A DNA stretch of 64,000 bases from Mucilaginibacter rigui (GTDB lineage Bacteria; Bacteroidota; Bacteroidia; Sphingobacteriales; Sphingobacteriaceae): positions 62,001 through 126,000 of the forward strand of contig NZ_JACWMW010000004.1 in NCBI RefSeq assembly GCF_014773275.1. The letters run 5' to 3'. Under the pieces are notes generated by a model, which did not search any database, had not been told where the DNA came from, and saw nothing but the letters and a program-made list of their open reading frames with translations. Below, piece by piece: positions 45,682 to 54,489 of the stretch; the stretch's first letter is position 1; each line of letters opens with the position of its first letter. The translations under genes were made by a program, and so were the position numbers.

Positions 45682-46404
45682 CTAATATTTCACCTGTGCA
45701 TCTATCAACGGTAGCAGCTGGCTTACCCACATGCTATACATATTGGCCGATGGGTGCAGGCCATCGTTAGCTATGAGGCCGCTTTCGTAACTTGCCCGGC
45801 GCGATGATGGGGTGATATCCACATAGGTTACGCCCAGTTTTTCAGTCTCTTGTTTGTTGATGGCGTTAAACTGATCTATCTGCGTGCCTACCACCTGCGC
45901 ATCATATCCTCCATTTTTAGCGAAGGGGGTAACGCCCCAGTCGGGTATGGAAAGTACGAATACATGTTGCTTATTATTGCCTGCGTAGCTAATGGCGGTG
46001 TTTAAAAGTTCAATAAATTCGGTGCGGTAATCGTCCTTGCTATAGCCCCTAAACTGGTTGTTTACACCAATAAGCAGGGTTACAATGTTGTATTGGTGGT
46101 TTTTTAAATCGCGCGCTACGATGGCTTTTTTAAGGTCGCCGGTGGTCCAGCCGGTAACGGCAATAATGTCGGGTCTTTTTACAAAATGATTGGTAGCGTT
46201 GAGCCTCAATGCTAACTGGTACGGGAACGATTGATCCTGCGTCACCGCTTCGCCAATGGTGTATGAGTCGCCCAGGGCCAGGTAGGTTAATGAATCGGGG
46301 ATATGCATATTGTTATATGTGGTCTTGATAACCTGTTGTGGCTCGGATGCTTTTGTGCATGCAGCCAGTGTGCCAATCAAAAATAGTATTGCAAATGCCC
46401 TCAT
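45682..46404 (-). CDS. SGNH/GDSL-type hydrolase lipoprotein
   Basis: 240 residues with lipobox LAAC (Cys16). The GDSL block is LALGDSYTIGE with nucleophile Ser47. Block III is LLIGVNNQF, and block V is DGLHP with Asp214 and His217 completing the triad. SGNH hydrolases cleave esters or acetyl groups of lipids and sugars; this one should face the periplasm or cell surface. Its start overlaps the stop of lipB by 4 bp (ATGA), so it is co-translated in the ppt-lipB-SGNH operon. Confidence 0.9.
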   Translation of the reverse strand: MRAFAILFLIGTLAACTKASEPQQVIKTTYNNMHIPDSLTYLALGDSYTIGEAVTQDQSFPYQLALRLNATNHFVKRPDIIAVTGWTTGDLKKAIVARDLKNHQYNIVTLLIGVNNQFRGYSKDDYRTEFIELLNTAISYAGNNKQHVFVLSIPDWGVTPFAKNGGYDAQVVGTQIDQFNAINKQETEKLGVTYVDITPSSRRASYESGLIANDGLHPSANMYSMWVSQLLPLIDAQVKY

Positions 46405-47135
46405 GCTATCATCTCCATACCAAAAAGTACGGAAATATGATGCTTAAGGATTTCTTTAACTTCGTTTATGTCAACTTTGCGGCCCAGTTCAAGTTCCATA
46501 GAAGTTACAGCTTTGTCGTCTATCCCGCAGGGTACAATGTTTTTAAAGTAACCCAGGTCGGTATTTACGTTAAAAGCAAGGCCATGCATGGTAACCCAGC
46601 GGCTGCAGCGTACGCCCATGGCGCAGATCTTGCGGGCGCGTTCGTTATCGGCATCAAACCAAACACCGGTATAACCCGGGTAACGGCCTGCGGTTAAGCC
46701 ATAATCTGCAAGGGTGAGTATAATGGTATCTTCCAGTGTGCGCAGGTACAGGTGGATATCGGTAAAAAAGTTATCAAGATCTAATATCGGGTAGCTCACT
46801 ATCTGGCCGGGGCCGTGGTAGGTAATATCGCCGCCGCGGTTTATGGGGTAGTAAACAGCGTTTTTTTCTTTCAGGCCTTGCTCGTCTAACAACAAATGTT
46901 CGGCTTTGCCACTTTTGCCAAGGGTATAAACATGCGGGTGTTCGCAAAAAATAAGGTAATTGGGCGTAGCAATTTCCTCTTCGGGTTCGGCATCGCCGGC
47001 GGCGGCATCAAGCGAGCGGTTCCGGATCTCGGTTTTTAACTTAACGGTTTCGGCAAACAGGGCCTCCTGGCGGTCCCAGGCCACCTGGTAATCCGTTAAT
47101 CCCCAATCCTGAAATATTACCTTTTTATTCTTCAT
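46401..47135 (-). CDS. lipB: Octanoyltransferase LipB
   Basis: 244 residues. The active-site region RGGDITYHGPGQIVSYPI and the residues Lys in RKICAMGVR and Cys in NIVPCGI identify LipB. It moves octanoate from acyl carrier protein onto lipoyl domains, the first step of lipoate synthesis. An acidic insertion (AAAGDAEPEEEIATP) near residues 40-54 makes it slightly longer than usual. The phosphopantetheinyl transferase gene lies 3 bp upstream, which fits since that enzyme makes holo-ACP, the donor. Confidence 0.95.
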   Translation of the reverse strand: MKNKKVIFQDWGLTDYQVAWDRQEALFAETVKLKTEIRNRSLDAAAGDAEPEEEIATPNYLIFCEHPHVYTLGKSGKAEHLLLDEQGLKEKNAVYYPINRGGDITYHGPGQIVSYPILDLDNFFTDIHLYLRTLEDTIILTLADYGLTAGRYPGYTGVWFDADNERARKICAMGVRCSRWVTMHGLAFNVNTDLGYFKNIVPCGIDDKAVTSMELELGRKVDINEVKEILKHHISVLFGMEMIA

Positions 47136-47138
47136 TTA

Positions 47139-47777
47139 TTATCCCTTCACGTATCCTATCATGTAATCTTCATACTGCAGGTACCCAACTTCGTAGTCAA
47201 TATTTACCTCGCCTTTGTGTAGTTTGGCGTCAAGCACATCATGGTGCTGAAAGGTAAACGGGTGCAGCGTTATATTATCGGCAAAGCTAACTTCCTTTTG
47301 GCCATAGCATTTATAAACGGCTTCTTTGGCGCACCAGCATACATACAGGTGCTGAATTTTGCGTTCCTCTTCAATAAAAGCCAGTTCTTCGGGCCGCATA
47401 AATTTGGTAGCAATGCGCTCAACTTTTTCTTTTATCTGCTCAATATCAATACCAACAGGGCTGGTTTTGCTTATCATTACTGCGGCATAATCAAACGAGT
47501 GACTAAGCGAGATATGGTAGGGCAGGCTTACCAAATAAGGTTTGCCATGGCTATCAACCTTGGCGTCGATGTAATCATCGGTCCCCAGCATTTTGCGTAA
47601 TAATACGCGCGTGCCCAGCCAGTGCAGATAGCGTTTGCTTTTGCTTAGTTTTTTGGTGTAGGCTTTCTCGGTTTCGTCAAGTTGAAGCTGTTTGTACAGA
47701 TCGTCGGCGGTTTCTTCAATCCTCCACAGCGCAAATTCTGTATCATCATCAATCTGTTGTCGGTACGCTATAGCCAT
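47139..47777 (-). CDS. 4'-phosphopantetheinyl transferase superfamily protein
   Basis: 212 residues from the ATG at 47777; an upstream TTG in frame adds ten unconserved residues. The two metal/CoA motifs are GIDIEQIKEKVERI and WCAKEAVYKCYG, with the order and spacing of the Sfp-type family. It transfers phosphopantetheine from CoA to a serine of carrier proteins. It heads the operon with lipB and the SGNH lipoprotein. Whether its target is fatty-acid ACP or another carrier is not shown by the sequence. Confidence 0.92.
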   Translation of the reverse strand: MAIAYRQQIDDDTEFALWRIEETADDLYKQLQLDETEKAYTKKLSKSKRYLHWLGTRVLLRKMLGTDDYIDAKVDSHGKPYLVSLPYHISLSHSFDYAAVMISKTSPVGIDIEQIKEKVERIATKFMRPEELAFIEEERKIQHLYVCWCAKEAVYKCYGQKEVSFADNITLHPFTFQHHDVLDAKLHKGEVNIDYEVGYLQYEDYMIGYVKG

Positions 47778-47919
47778 GACTGGTAAAATTGCAAAAAAGG
47801 TTGCCAATATATATCAGCTAAATATAATAATTAACCAATTTTTTTTGGTAAGTGTAACTAATGGATATAAACATACGTCATACTTATACTAAACGTTTTA
47901 TGATCACAATTGGCACAAA

Positions 47920-48033
47920 ATGAAGAAGATATACATAGCAGCCGCGGTTTTAATAGCCGTTGCCATAACAGAAGGGTGCATGAAGCAGCGCATAGCCGAA
48001 ACACATGCAGCAAAAACTGTAAAGCATATTTAA
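47920..48033 (+). CDS. Tiny lipoprotein, 37 residues
   Basis: The frame from ATG 47920 encodes a basic start, a hydrophobic core and a lipobox-like ITEGC, then MKQRIAETHAAKTVKHI. The mature peptide would have 18 residues on a lipid anchor. It is followed by its own hairpin terminator at 48085, so it may be an independent transcript. Small lipoproteins of this kind (entericidin-like) are often missed. No homologue is recognised. Confidence 0.55.
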   Translation: MKKIYIAAAVLIAVAITEGCMKQRIAETHAAKTVKHI

Positions 48034-48084
48034 TGCAGGTAAGATAAGTGTGCGTTAATACTGCCCAAAAGGATGGTATAATTT

Positions 48085-48122
48085 AGCCGCATTGTACAAT
48101 AGTACATGCGGCTTTGTTGTTT
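48085..48122 (+). terminator. Intrinsic terminator after the tiny lipoprotein gene
   Basis: A 12-bp stem with one bulged T (AGCCGCA-t-TGTAC / GTACATGCGGCT) and a 4-base loop is followed by TTTGTTGTTT. Confidence 0.8.
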
Positions 48123-48129
48123 ATTACTG

Positions 48130-48160
48130 TTGAAAGTTAGGCCAATTAATCATAATTTAG
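48130..48160 (+). promoter_or_regulatory. Probable promoter of dcd
   Basis: A -33 TTG (48130-48132) lies 20 bp before TAATTTAG (48153-48160), which has one mismatch to TAnnTTTG. It ends 15 bp before the dcd start. Confidence 0.4.
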
Positions 48161-48175
48161 GGCAGCAATTTACTT

Positions 48176-48712
48176 ATGATTTTATCAGACAAACGCATCC
48201 TAGAAGAGATTGAAAAAGGGACTATTATAATTGAGCCGTTTAAGCCCGAATGCCTGGGTACAAATTCGTACGATGTGCATTTAGGCAAGCACCTGGCCAC
48301 ATATAAGGATAGGGTTTTAGATGCCAAGCTGCATAATGAGATCATAGGGTTTGAGATCCCGAAAGAAGGGTTTGTATTACAGCCGGGTACTTTATACCTG
48401 GGGGTAACGGTAGAATATACCGAAACCCACAAGCATGTGCCTTTTTTAGAAGGGAAATCAAGCACGGGCCGCTTAGGGATTGATATACATGCAACCGCCG
48501 GTAAAGGCGATGTAGGCTTTTGCAACACCTGGACGCTGGAGATATCATGCGCACAGCCGGTAAAGATCTATGCCGGTATGCCCATTGGCCAGCTGATATA
48601 TTTTGTTGTGGAAGGCGATATAGAAACCATGTATAATACCAAAAGCAACGCTAAATATAATAACCCTACAACACGCCCTGTAGAGAGCATGATGTGGAAA
48701 AATAAGTTTTAA
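48176..48712 (+). CDS. dcd: dCTP deaminase
   Basis: 178 residues. The family motifs FLEGKSSTGRLGIDIHATAG and GDVGFCNTWTLEI carry the catalytic Glu and nucleotide-binding residues, and the C-terminus RPVESMMWKNKF is typical. It converts dCTP to dUTP, feeding dUMP synthesis for thymidylate. It is a single gene 61 bp ahead of the plug-domain gene. Confidence 0.94.
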   Translation: MILSDKRILEEIEKGTIIIEPFKPECLGTNSYDVHLGKHLATYKDRVLDAKLHNEIIGFEIPKEGFVLQPGTLYLGVTVEYTETHKHVPFLEGKSSTGRLGIDIHATAGKGDVGFCNTWTLEISCAQPVKIYAGMPIGQLIYFVVEGDIETMYNTKSNAKYNNPTTRPVESMMWKNKF

Positions 48713-48773
48713 TGCGGCGGGTTTAGCACAATTGCCCCGCAGCATTGTTTATAATTTCATCTACCTGTAAATT

Positions 48774-51467
48774 ATGGCATACAAACGTTTTATAGCGGGG
48801 CTGTTATTAGCCATTGGGGTTATCGGGGTATACAGTTTTAATTCTGATGATGATATTATTGCGCGTGTACAGCGCCAACTGGATAAATGGACAGACAGTA
48901 ACCCCGTAGAAAAGGTACACCTGCACTTTGATAAGCCATACTACACCGCCGGCGACGATATCTGGTTTAAAGCCTATGTAATTACCGGCCCCTTACATCG
49001 CCTGCAGCCCGATAGCGGCATCTTAAATGTTGAACTGATAGACGAGCAGGATTCCATTAAACAAAACCTGAAACTACAACTGCATAACGGCCTTGCCTAC
49101 GGCGATTTCGCCCTGCCCGATACCCTGCACGAGGGAAATTACCGTATAAGGGCATACACTCAATATATGTTAAATGCCGGCAGCGATTATATTTTCGATA
49201 AGGCCATCAGTATTGGGAATGTTATTACCAATAAGGTTTTTACAAAAACAACATTTACCACCACCACCCAAAACGGGCGAGATGTAGTAAGCGCCGATAT
49301 TAATTATGCCGATGCCAGCGGTACAGCGTACTCCGGCAATGCGGTAAGCTATTCGGTTATGCTGAATAATACGGTTGTGGCCAAAGGCAGGGGCGTTACT
49401 GATGCCAAAGGCAACCTGCATATTAATTTACCTGCCGACAATGCCGTTTTATTAAAACAAGGCCGGATTGTTACCGGTATAGCCGGTACAGGAGACGGCA
49501 CGGTACACAAAAGTATACCTATACATACCATGGCGGGTTATGCCGACGTGCAGTTTTTTGCCGAGGGCGGTAATATGATAAATGGGTTCCCGGCCAGGAT
49601 GGCTTTTAAAGCCATTGGCACCGATGGCCTGGGCATAGCTATTAAAGGCACAGTAACCAACAGTAAAGGCGAAGAGGTAGCACAGATTGCCACCTCACAT
49701 TTAGGGATGGGCGCGTTTGATTTTACACCAGAAAGCGGCGATGCTTATAAGGCAAATATGAGTTATCCTGATGGCTCAAAAGCATCGGTAGCGCTTCCAA
49801 AAGCTGCCGATAAGGGCTATGTTTTAAGGGTTATTGAACAAGGGAAAAGCCAGCTGCGGATAGCCATCGCAGCGGCAAAAGGTACAACAGGCCGGTTTGT
49901 GTTGGTTGGGCAAAGTGCCGGCAAGGTGTACTATTCGGCTAAGAGTACATCGGGCGATACATTTTCTACCATTGTTCCTAAAAATAAGTTCCCTTCGGGG
50001 ATAGCGCAGTTTACGCTGTTCTCAGAATCGGGCGAGCCGCTGAACGAGCGTTTGGTATTTATCCAAAACCCGGAAGATAAATTAAACTTATTGGTAACCG
50101 CCGATAACCAAAGCTACGCGCCAAGGCAGAAGGTTAAACTTAATATTGATGCCAGGGATAACGGGGATAAGCCTGTAGTAGGTAGTTTCTCCATAGCAGT
50201 AACAGACGAAAGCAAAGTGCCGATTGATGAAAATACTGAAAACAATATTTTTGCCAACCTGCTGCTCTCGTCAGATCTAAAAGGGTATATAGAGCAACCC
50301 GCTTATTATTTTAACGGAAGCGAAGAAGCGCACGCCGACCTGGACGTTTTAATGCTTACCCAGGGCTACCACCGGTTTGAGTGGAAGAATGTGTTGAATG
50401 ATACGCCATCGCCTAATCAATACGCGGTACAAAAAAGTTTTACTATTTCGGGCAGGGTAACTACACCATCGGGCGCGCCGGTTGCCAATGGCAAGGTGGA
50501 ACTGATAAATTTTGATGATGGCTTGTTAAAGGTTGATACGGTAACCGACCCAAACGGCCGCTTTGCGTTTACAGATGTTATATATGCCGATAGTCTGAAA
50601 TTTGTGATCCAGGCGCGTAACGCAAAAAACAAAAGGGATGTTGTGATAAAAATGGATACCGTGCCCCCACCTTCTGCATCCAATTATAAAAACATTGCAG
50701 ACTTTGCTTCAAATACGGGCAGCGCTGTTACCATATATGCCCAAAACAGCAAGCAATTGTACTTTGAGCAAATAAAAGCAGGCCAGGGGAATCATGTAAT
50801 CAGCCTAAGGGAAGTATTGATAAGGGAAAAGCGCATCGCATTAAAACACTCGGCAAATTTAAATGGCCCGGGTAATGCCGACCAGGTTTTGCTGAGTAAA
50901 GACCTGGTGAATTATGGCTGTGTACGATTGTCCGATTGCTTGCAGGGGCGATTGCTTGGTGTGCTATTTAACAATGGCGTACCGGTTACTACACGTGGCG
51001 GCGGCCGTATGCTTGTAGTGATTGATGGGATGTACTCTGATGCTGCGTTTATGAACAGCTTAAACATAAACGATGTGCAATCTATTGAAGTGTTGCGTAA
51101 CATAGGTACAGCGGGTATTTATGGTGGCCGCGGTGCTAATGGCGTATTGGTTATTACAACCAAACGCGGTGATGAACCAACCTACTATCCGCAGCAGTTT
51201 GGCAGGGGCATAGTACCTTACCATCCAAAGGGTATTTATAAATCGCGTATATTCTACTCACCCAAATACGATGCTAAAACCAATCAAAAAATTGCCGACC
51301 TGCGCACCACCGTTTTCTGGAAGCCCGATGTTGTAACCCCGGGCGGTAAAGCATCTGTTGAATATTTTAATGCGGGTAGCCCCGGCACTTACCGTGTAGT
51401 GATTGAAGGTATTGATAGCGAAGGCAATATTGGCAGGCAAGTATTGCGATACAAAGTATTAAATTAG
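48774..51467 (+). CDS. MG2 / carboxypeptidase-regulatory / TonB-plug domain protein without a barrel
   Basis: 897 residues. After a signal or anchor (LLLAIGVIGVYSF) comes an MG2-like domain beginning VEKVHLHFDKPYYTAGDDIW near residue 42, the mark of alpha-2-macroglobulin-type proteins. A carboxypeptidase-regulatory-like beta domain lies at about 558-640 (SGRVTTPSGAPVANGKVEL), and a TonB receptor plug at about 720-800 (VIDGMYSDAAFMNSLNINDV; IYGGRGANGVLVITTKRG). The 22-strand barrel is absent, so it is not a transporter by itself. Such plug-only proteins are frequent in Bacteroidota; their role, perhaps surface protein binding, is unclear. A damaged tandem copy follows. Confidence 0.85.
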   Translation: MAYKRFIAGLLLAIGVIGVYSFNSDDDIIARVQRQLDKWTDSNPVEKVHLHFDKPYYTAGDDIWFKAYVITGPLHRLQPDSGILNVELIDEQDSIKQNLKLQLHNGLAYGDFALPDTLHEGNYRIRAYTQYMLNAGSDYIFDKAISIGNVITNKVFTKTTFTTTTQNGRDVVSADINYADASGTAYSGNAVSYSVMLNNTVVAKGRGVTDAKGNLHINLPADNAVLLKQGRIVTGIAGTGDGTVHKSIPIHTMAGYADVQFFAEGGNMINGFPARMAFKAIGTDGLGIAIKGTVTNSKGEEVAQIATSHLGMGAFDFTPESGDAYKANMSYPDGSKASVALPKAADKGYVLRVIEQGKSQLRIAIAAAKGTTGRFVLVGQSAGKVYYSAKSTSGDTFSTIVPKNKFPSGIAQFTLFSESGEPLNERLVFIQNPEDKLNLLVTADNQSYAPRQKVKLNIDARDNGDKPVVGSFSIAVTDESKVPIDENTENNIFANLLLSSDLKGYIEQPAYYFNGSEEAHADLDVLMLTQGYHRFEWKNVLNDTPSPNQYAVQKSFTISGRVTTPSGAPVANGKVELINFDDGLLKVDTVTDPNGRFAFTDVIYADSLKFVIQARNAKNKRDVVIKMDTVPPPSASNYKNIADFASNTGSAVTIYAQNSKQLYFEQIKAGQGNHVISLREVLIREKRIALKHSANLNGPGNADQVLLSKDLVNYGCVRLSDCLQGRLLGVLFNNGVPVTTRGGGRMLVVIDGMYSDAAFMNSLNINDVQSIEVLRNIGTAGIYGGRGANGVLVITTKRGDEPTYYPQQFGRGIVPYHPKGIYKSRIFYSPKYDAKTNQKIADLRTTVFWKPDVVTPGGKASVEYFNAGSPGTYRVVIEGIDSEGNIGRQVLRYKVLN

Positions 51468-51493
51468 CGCTACACACATCTGCTTTATTAATT

Positions 51494-52932
51494 ATGGCCT
51501 TTAAACGTTTAGGAATCGCGTTGCTTTTTGTGATCAGTGTTGTTGTTTTTTATAGCTTTAATAACGATGATGATATACTTACCAAAGTAAAGCCACAGAT
51601 AACGGGGACGAACCAGCTGAAAGTAACCTGTCGGTATCGGTAATTGACGAGAGTAAGGTGCCGGTTGATGAAAACCTGGAAAATAATATTATGGCCAGTC
51701 TGTTGTTAACATCAGACATTAAAGGGTATGTTGAACAGCCAGCTTATTATTTCAATAATGTAAGCGAGAAAACCCGCGCCGACCTGGATGCGCTGATGCT
51801 TACCCAGGGTTACCGCCGTTTTGAATGGAAGAGTGTATTGAGCGGTGCAACAGTAGCAGATAAATACCCGCACCAAACAGCGTTTAATATATCGGGTACG
51901 GTCTTTTCCAAAAAAGGCAAACCGTTAGCAAACTGTAAAGTTGAATTGGTTGACTATGAAAACGCGCTAAACAATGTCGATGCACTAACCGACGAAAACG
52001 GGCATTTTAAATTTGATGAAATTGTATATCCCGATAGCAGCAGTTTTTTCATATATGCGCGGGGAGATAAATTCAATAAGGATGCCATTATAAAAATGGA
52101 TCCGCATCAGGAGGAGCCGTCAGTCGCAAGGTATAAAAACGCGGCTGATTTTAATATAGTAAACATAGCTGAAAACAAAACGGCGTACGAGAAAAGTAGC
52201 AAACAGCTATTTGCCGAACAAATGAAATTTGGCCTTGGCAACCACGCTATAAAGTTAAAAGAGGTTGTTATAAAAGATAAGTTTAAAACTGTTAAATACT
52301 CCGCAAATACACACCCCGATTTAACTGACCAGGTTTTAACGGGTAAAGATATTGGTAGTGGCTGCAGATACTTTGTTGATTGCTTGCAGGGGCGCGTTGC
52401 CGGGGTTTCATTTAAAGGGGGGAAGCCTTATTCTAACCGTACAGACAGACCTATGCTTACTATTGTAGATGGGATTCCCGATCCGGAAGGAATGGTTTTG
52501 TCGAGGTTAAACAGTAACGATGTAGAGGGAGTTGAGGTGATACGCGGGGGTAAAGTTAGTATATATGGCTTTGGTAGTGGCAACGGGGTAATATTTGTAA
52601 CTACCAGGCGTACGCTTACTACCGGGCGCGAGCTTACTAAAGCAAGTGCGGATGCGCCGCAGCGTATTGAAAAGGGTGTTATCCGTTATAAGCCTAAAGG
52701 GGTGTATACTGCGCGTGTGTTTTATTCGCCGCTTTATGATGCTAACACAAACCATACACTTGCCGATTTACGCACAACCATTTTTTGGCAACCAAACGTA
52801 GTAACTAATGATGGTAAAGCATCAGTTGAGTTTGCTAATGCAGGCAGTACAGGCACATATCGCGTGGTTGTTGAAGGCATCAGCAGCGAAGGTAGTATTG
52901 GCCGGCAGGTGTTTAGGTACAAGGTGGAGTAA
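51494..52932 (+). pseudogene. Tandem paralogue of the plug-domain gene, internally deleted
   Basis: ATG 51494 starts a leader very like that of the upstream gene (MAFKRLGIALLF...YSFNNDDDILTKV). At about 51585-51590 the sequence jumps to the part that matches residue ~460 of the intact copy (TDNGDEPAES...DESKVPVDEN), in a different frame. About 430 codons, including the MG2 domain, are missing and the frame is broken. The remaining 424-codon frame (from 51658, plug region and C-terminus) is open to 52932 but lacks a signal peptide, so the product is probably non-functional. Confidence 0.85.
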
Positions 52933-52934
52933 AG

Positions 52935-52973
52935 TCAACAGTCAAAAGTCGCCCGGCGAACTTTGACTGTTGA
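52935..52973. terminator. Bidirectional hairpin between convergent genes
   Basis: A 12-bp perfect stem (TCAACAGTCAAA / TTTGACTGTTGA), extended by three pairs past a bulge, is followed by T-rich sequence on the plus strand. It separates the pseudogene from the convergent glycine-rich gene. Confidence 0.7.
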
Positions 52974-52980
52974 TAGTGTT

Positions 52981-53844
52981 TTATTTTTGACTTAACGAGA
53001 ATTTTTCCCAAAAATCAATTGATTTAAATATCTCGCTGCGGTCGGCACTACTGCTATTGCCGCCACGGCCCATGCCGCCACTACGGCCACCTCTTCCGCC
53101 GCCACCCATACCACCGCGGCCTCCACCGCCGCCCATGCCGCCACGGCTACCCATACCACCACGGCCACCCTGTATATCGCCGCTTTGGGCGCTGCGATCA
53201 GGTTTTTGCATGCCATTGATCTTGAAATTAAAGGCCCAGTCGTTTTTTGCAATATCATCTGCATGGAAAAACTTTAAGGGGATGGCCGCTTCATAAACCA
53301 GGTTGCCATCGGCATCATAATCAATAGCTGCTTTAATGCCATAGGTGTTTGATGTGGTTATCATCTCGTTCTCAATATCCTTAAAGCCGGTCATTTTTAT
53401 GCTTCGCAGCGTTGTGATGCGCTCACGTGTAAGTTCTTCGCGCTCCTCTTTGGTTATTTCGCCATTGCCATCCTCTTTAAAGCCTGCAAAGGCTGGTGCC
53501 GGGGTGCCGGGGTAACGCAGCGGGAAGGTCATGCTAAAGGTTTCCTTCTTTTTGCCGTGGGTATCAATACTAATGGTAATGCCGGCATTTAATACGCGTG
53601 CCTGCTCCAGCCTGTCGTTAATGCGGATGGCTGCATACAGGTTCTCTTTATCATTTGCCAGGGTGTATTTAATATTTTTTTCTTCGTTACGGTATCGCAG
53701 GCTATCGCCCCAGTCGGTAAGGTTGCCATCAATAACAAGGTTTGCAGGCGGTTGTAAAAGGCTTTGATGTTGTTTTGACTGGGCGTTAACATTAGCCGAT
53801 ATAGCTAACATTATAACAGGAAGCAGTAGGGGGCTACATTTCAT
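52981..53844 (-). CDS. Secreted CBM9/DOMON-like protein with Gly/Arg-rich tail
   Basis: 287 residues. A signal peptide ending near NVNA precedes a beta-sandwich-like domain (NLVIDGNLTDWGDSLRYRN; NLYAAIRINDRLEQARVLN; GITISIDTHGKK) that resembles the family 9 carbohydrate-binding or DOMON fold. Residues ~215-265 are a low-complexity GGRGGMG stretch of about 50 residues, followed by a short helical end. Substrate unknown. The Gly-rich tail is GC-rich and repetitive, so it is prone to length change. It converges on the plug-domain pseudogene. Confidence 0.7.
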   Translation of the reverse strand: MKCSPLLLPVIMLAISANVNAQSKQHQSLLQPPANLVIDGNLTDWGDSLRYRNEEKNIKYTLANDKENLYAAIRINDRLEQARVLNAGITISIDTHGKKKETFSMTFPLRYPGTPAPAFAGFKEDGNGEITKEEREELTRERITTLRSIKMTGFKDIENEMITTSNTYGIKAAIDYDADGNLVYEAAIPLKFFHADDIAKNDWAFNFKINGMQKPDRSAQSGDIQGGRGGMGSRGGMGGGGGRGGMGGGGRGGRSGGMGRGGNSSSADRSEIFKSIDFWEKFSLSQK

Positions 53845-53934
53845 TTTGTGTGATTTTATTAAGGATAAGTGTATTGCGTGTAATTTTTATAGAATGATAA
53901 ACACCATTTTAATACATTTATTACTGTTTTTGAG

Positions 53935-53942
53935 TAAATTTG
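53935..53942 (+). promoter_or_regulatory. -7 box TAAATTTG upstream of clpS
   Basis: Exact match to TAnnTTTG, ending 9 bp before the clpS ATG. The -33 element is not recognisable. Confidence 0.3.
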
Positions 53943-53951
53943 CTGATACAT

Positions 53952-54233
53952 ATGCCAACCGAAGTACAGGAACAGACACTCACCTTTGAAGAACTAATGG
54001 CCGGGCTTAAAGAAATGCACCGCCTTATTTTATGGAATGATGACCATAATACTTTTGAGCATGTTATCCATTGCATGATGAAGTACCTGGATTATACCGA
54101 GGGGCAGGCCGAAAAAATTGCCTGGAAAGTGCATAACGAAGGTAAGTGCCCGGTATTGGAAGGCTCTTTTACCGAAATGGAGGTTTACCGCAAAATATTA
54201 CAGCAGGAAGGCTTAACCGTTAGTGTTGAGTAA
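53952..54233 (+). CDS. clpS: ATP-dependent Clp protease adaptor ClpS
   Basis: 93 residues from ATG 53952; the longer frame begins with TTG and is not needed. The ClpS signature ILWNDDHNTFEHVI and the later EGQAEKIAWKVHNEGKCPV are present. ClpS binds N-degron substrates and hands them to ClpAP. It is short and has the normal polar N-terminal extension that enters the ClpA pore. A small glycine-zipper-like gene follows after 8 bp. Confidence 0.95.
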   Translation: MPTEVQEQTLTFEELMAGLKEMHRLILWNDDHNTFEHVIHCMMKYLDYTEGQAEKIAWKVHNEGKCPVLEGSFTEMEVYRKILQQEGLTVSVE

Positions 54234-54241
54234 CACACATC

Positions 54242-54409
54242 TTGAGAAATCAAAAAAACTTAACCATATTTTTGGCTGTGGGTGTAGCAATTGGTGTAGC
54301 TACGCATAATATTGCAATTGGTACAGCCATAGGTATTGCCATTGGTGTGGCGCTTGATGCACGTGCGGCGAAGAATAACCTTAAAAATCAGGAAGAAGAT
54401 AATAATTAA
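54242..54409 (+). CDS. Small glycine-zipper-like membrane protein, 55 residues
   Basis: A TTG-started frame gives a short basic start (RNQKNLTIF) followed by a glycine/alanine-rich membrane segment with GxxxG-like spacing (VGVAIGVATHNIAIGTAIGI) and a polar tail rich in N, K and E. It is 8 bp after clpS and ends before a clear terminator, so it lies on the same transcript. Small hydrophobic proteins with glycine zippers can self-assemble in membranes; the role here is unknown. Confidence 0.55.
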   Translation: MRNQKNLTIFLAVGVAIGVATHNIAIGTAIGIAIGVALDARAAKNNLKNQEEDNN

Positions 54410-54446
54410 GATTTAAATAAATCGGAATAAACTGGTTATTGGCATA

Positions 54447-54484
54447 AAAAAGGCTCCCAAAAAATTGTTGGGAGCCTTTTTGTT
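54447..54484. terminator. Bidirectional intrinsic terminator after clpS
   Basis: A stem of 11 or more bp (AAAAGGCTCCCAA with TTGGGAGCCTTTT) and a 7-base loop, with A- and T-runs on the two sides. It serves the clpS transcript and the convergent oxygenase gene. Confidence 0.88.
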
Positions 54485-54489
54485 TTGAT

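Noticed and set aside
51658-52932. Independent 424-residue gene
   Set aside because: It aligns throughout with the C-terminal half of the upstream paralogue and lacks a signal peptide; it is the rest of a deleted copy.
52992-53296. Open frames on both strands in the Gly-rich tail region
   Set aside because: They come from the GGC/GCC repeats of the glycine-rich gene; proteins of pure Pro/Arg or Val/Ala are not plausible.
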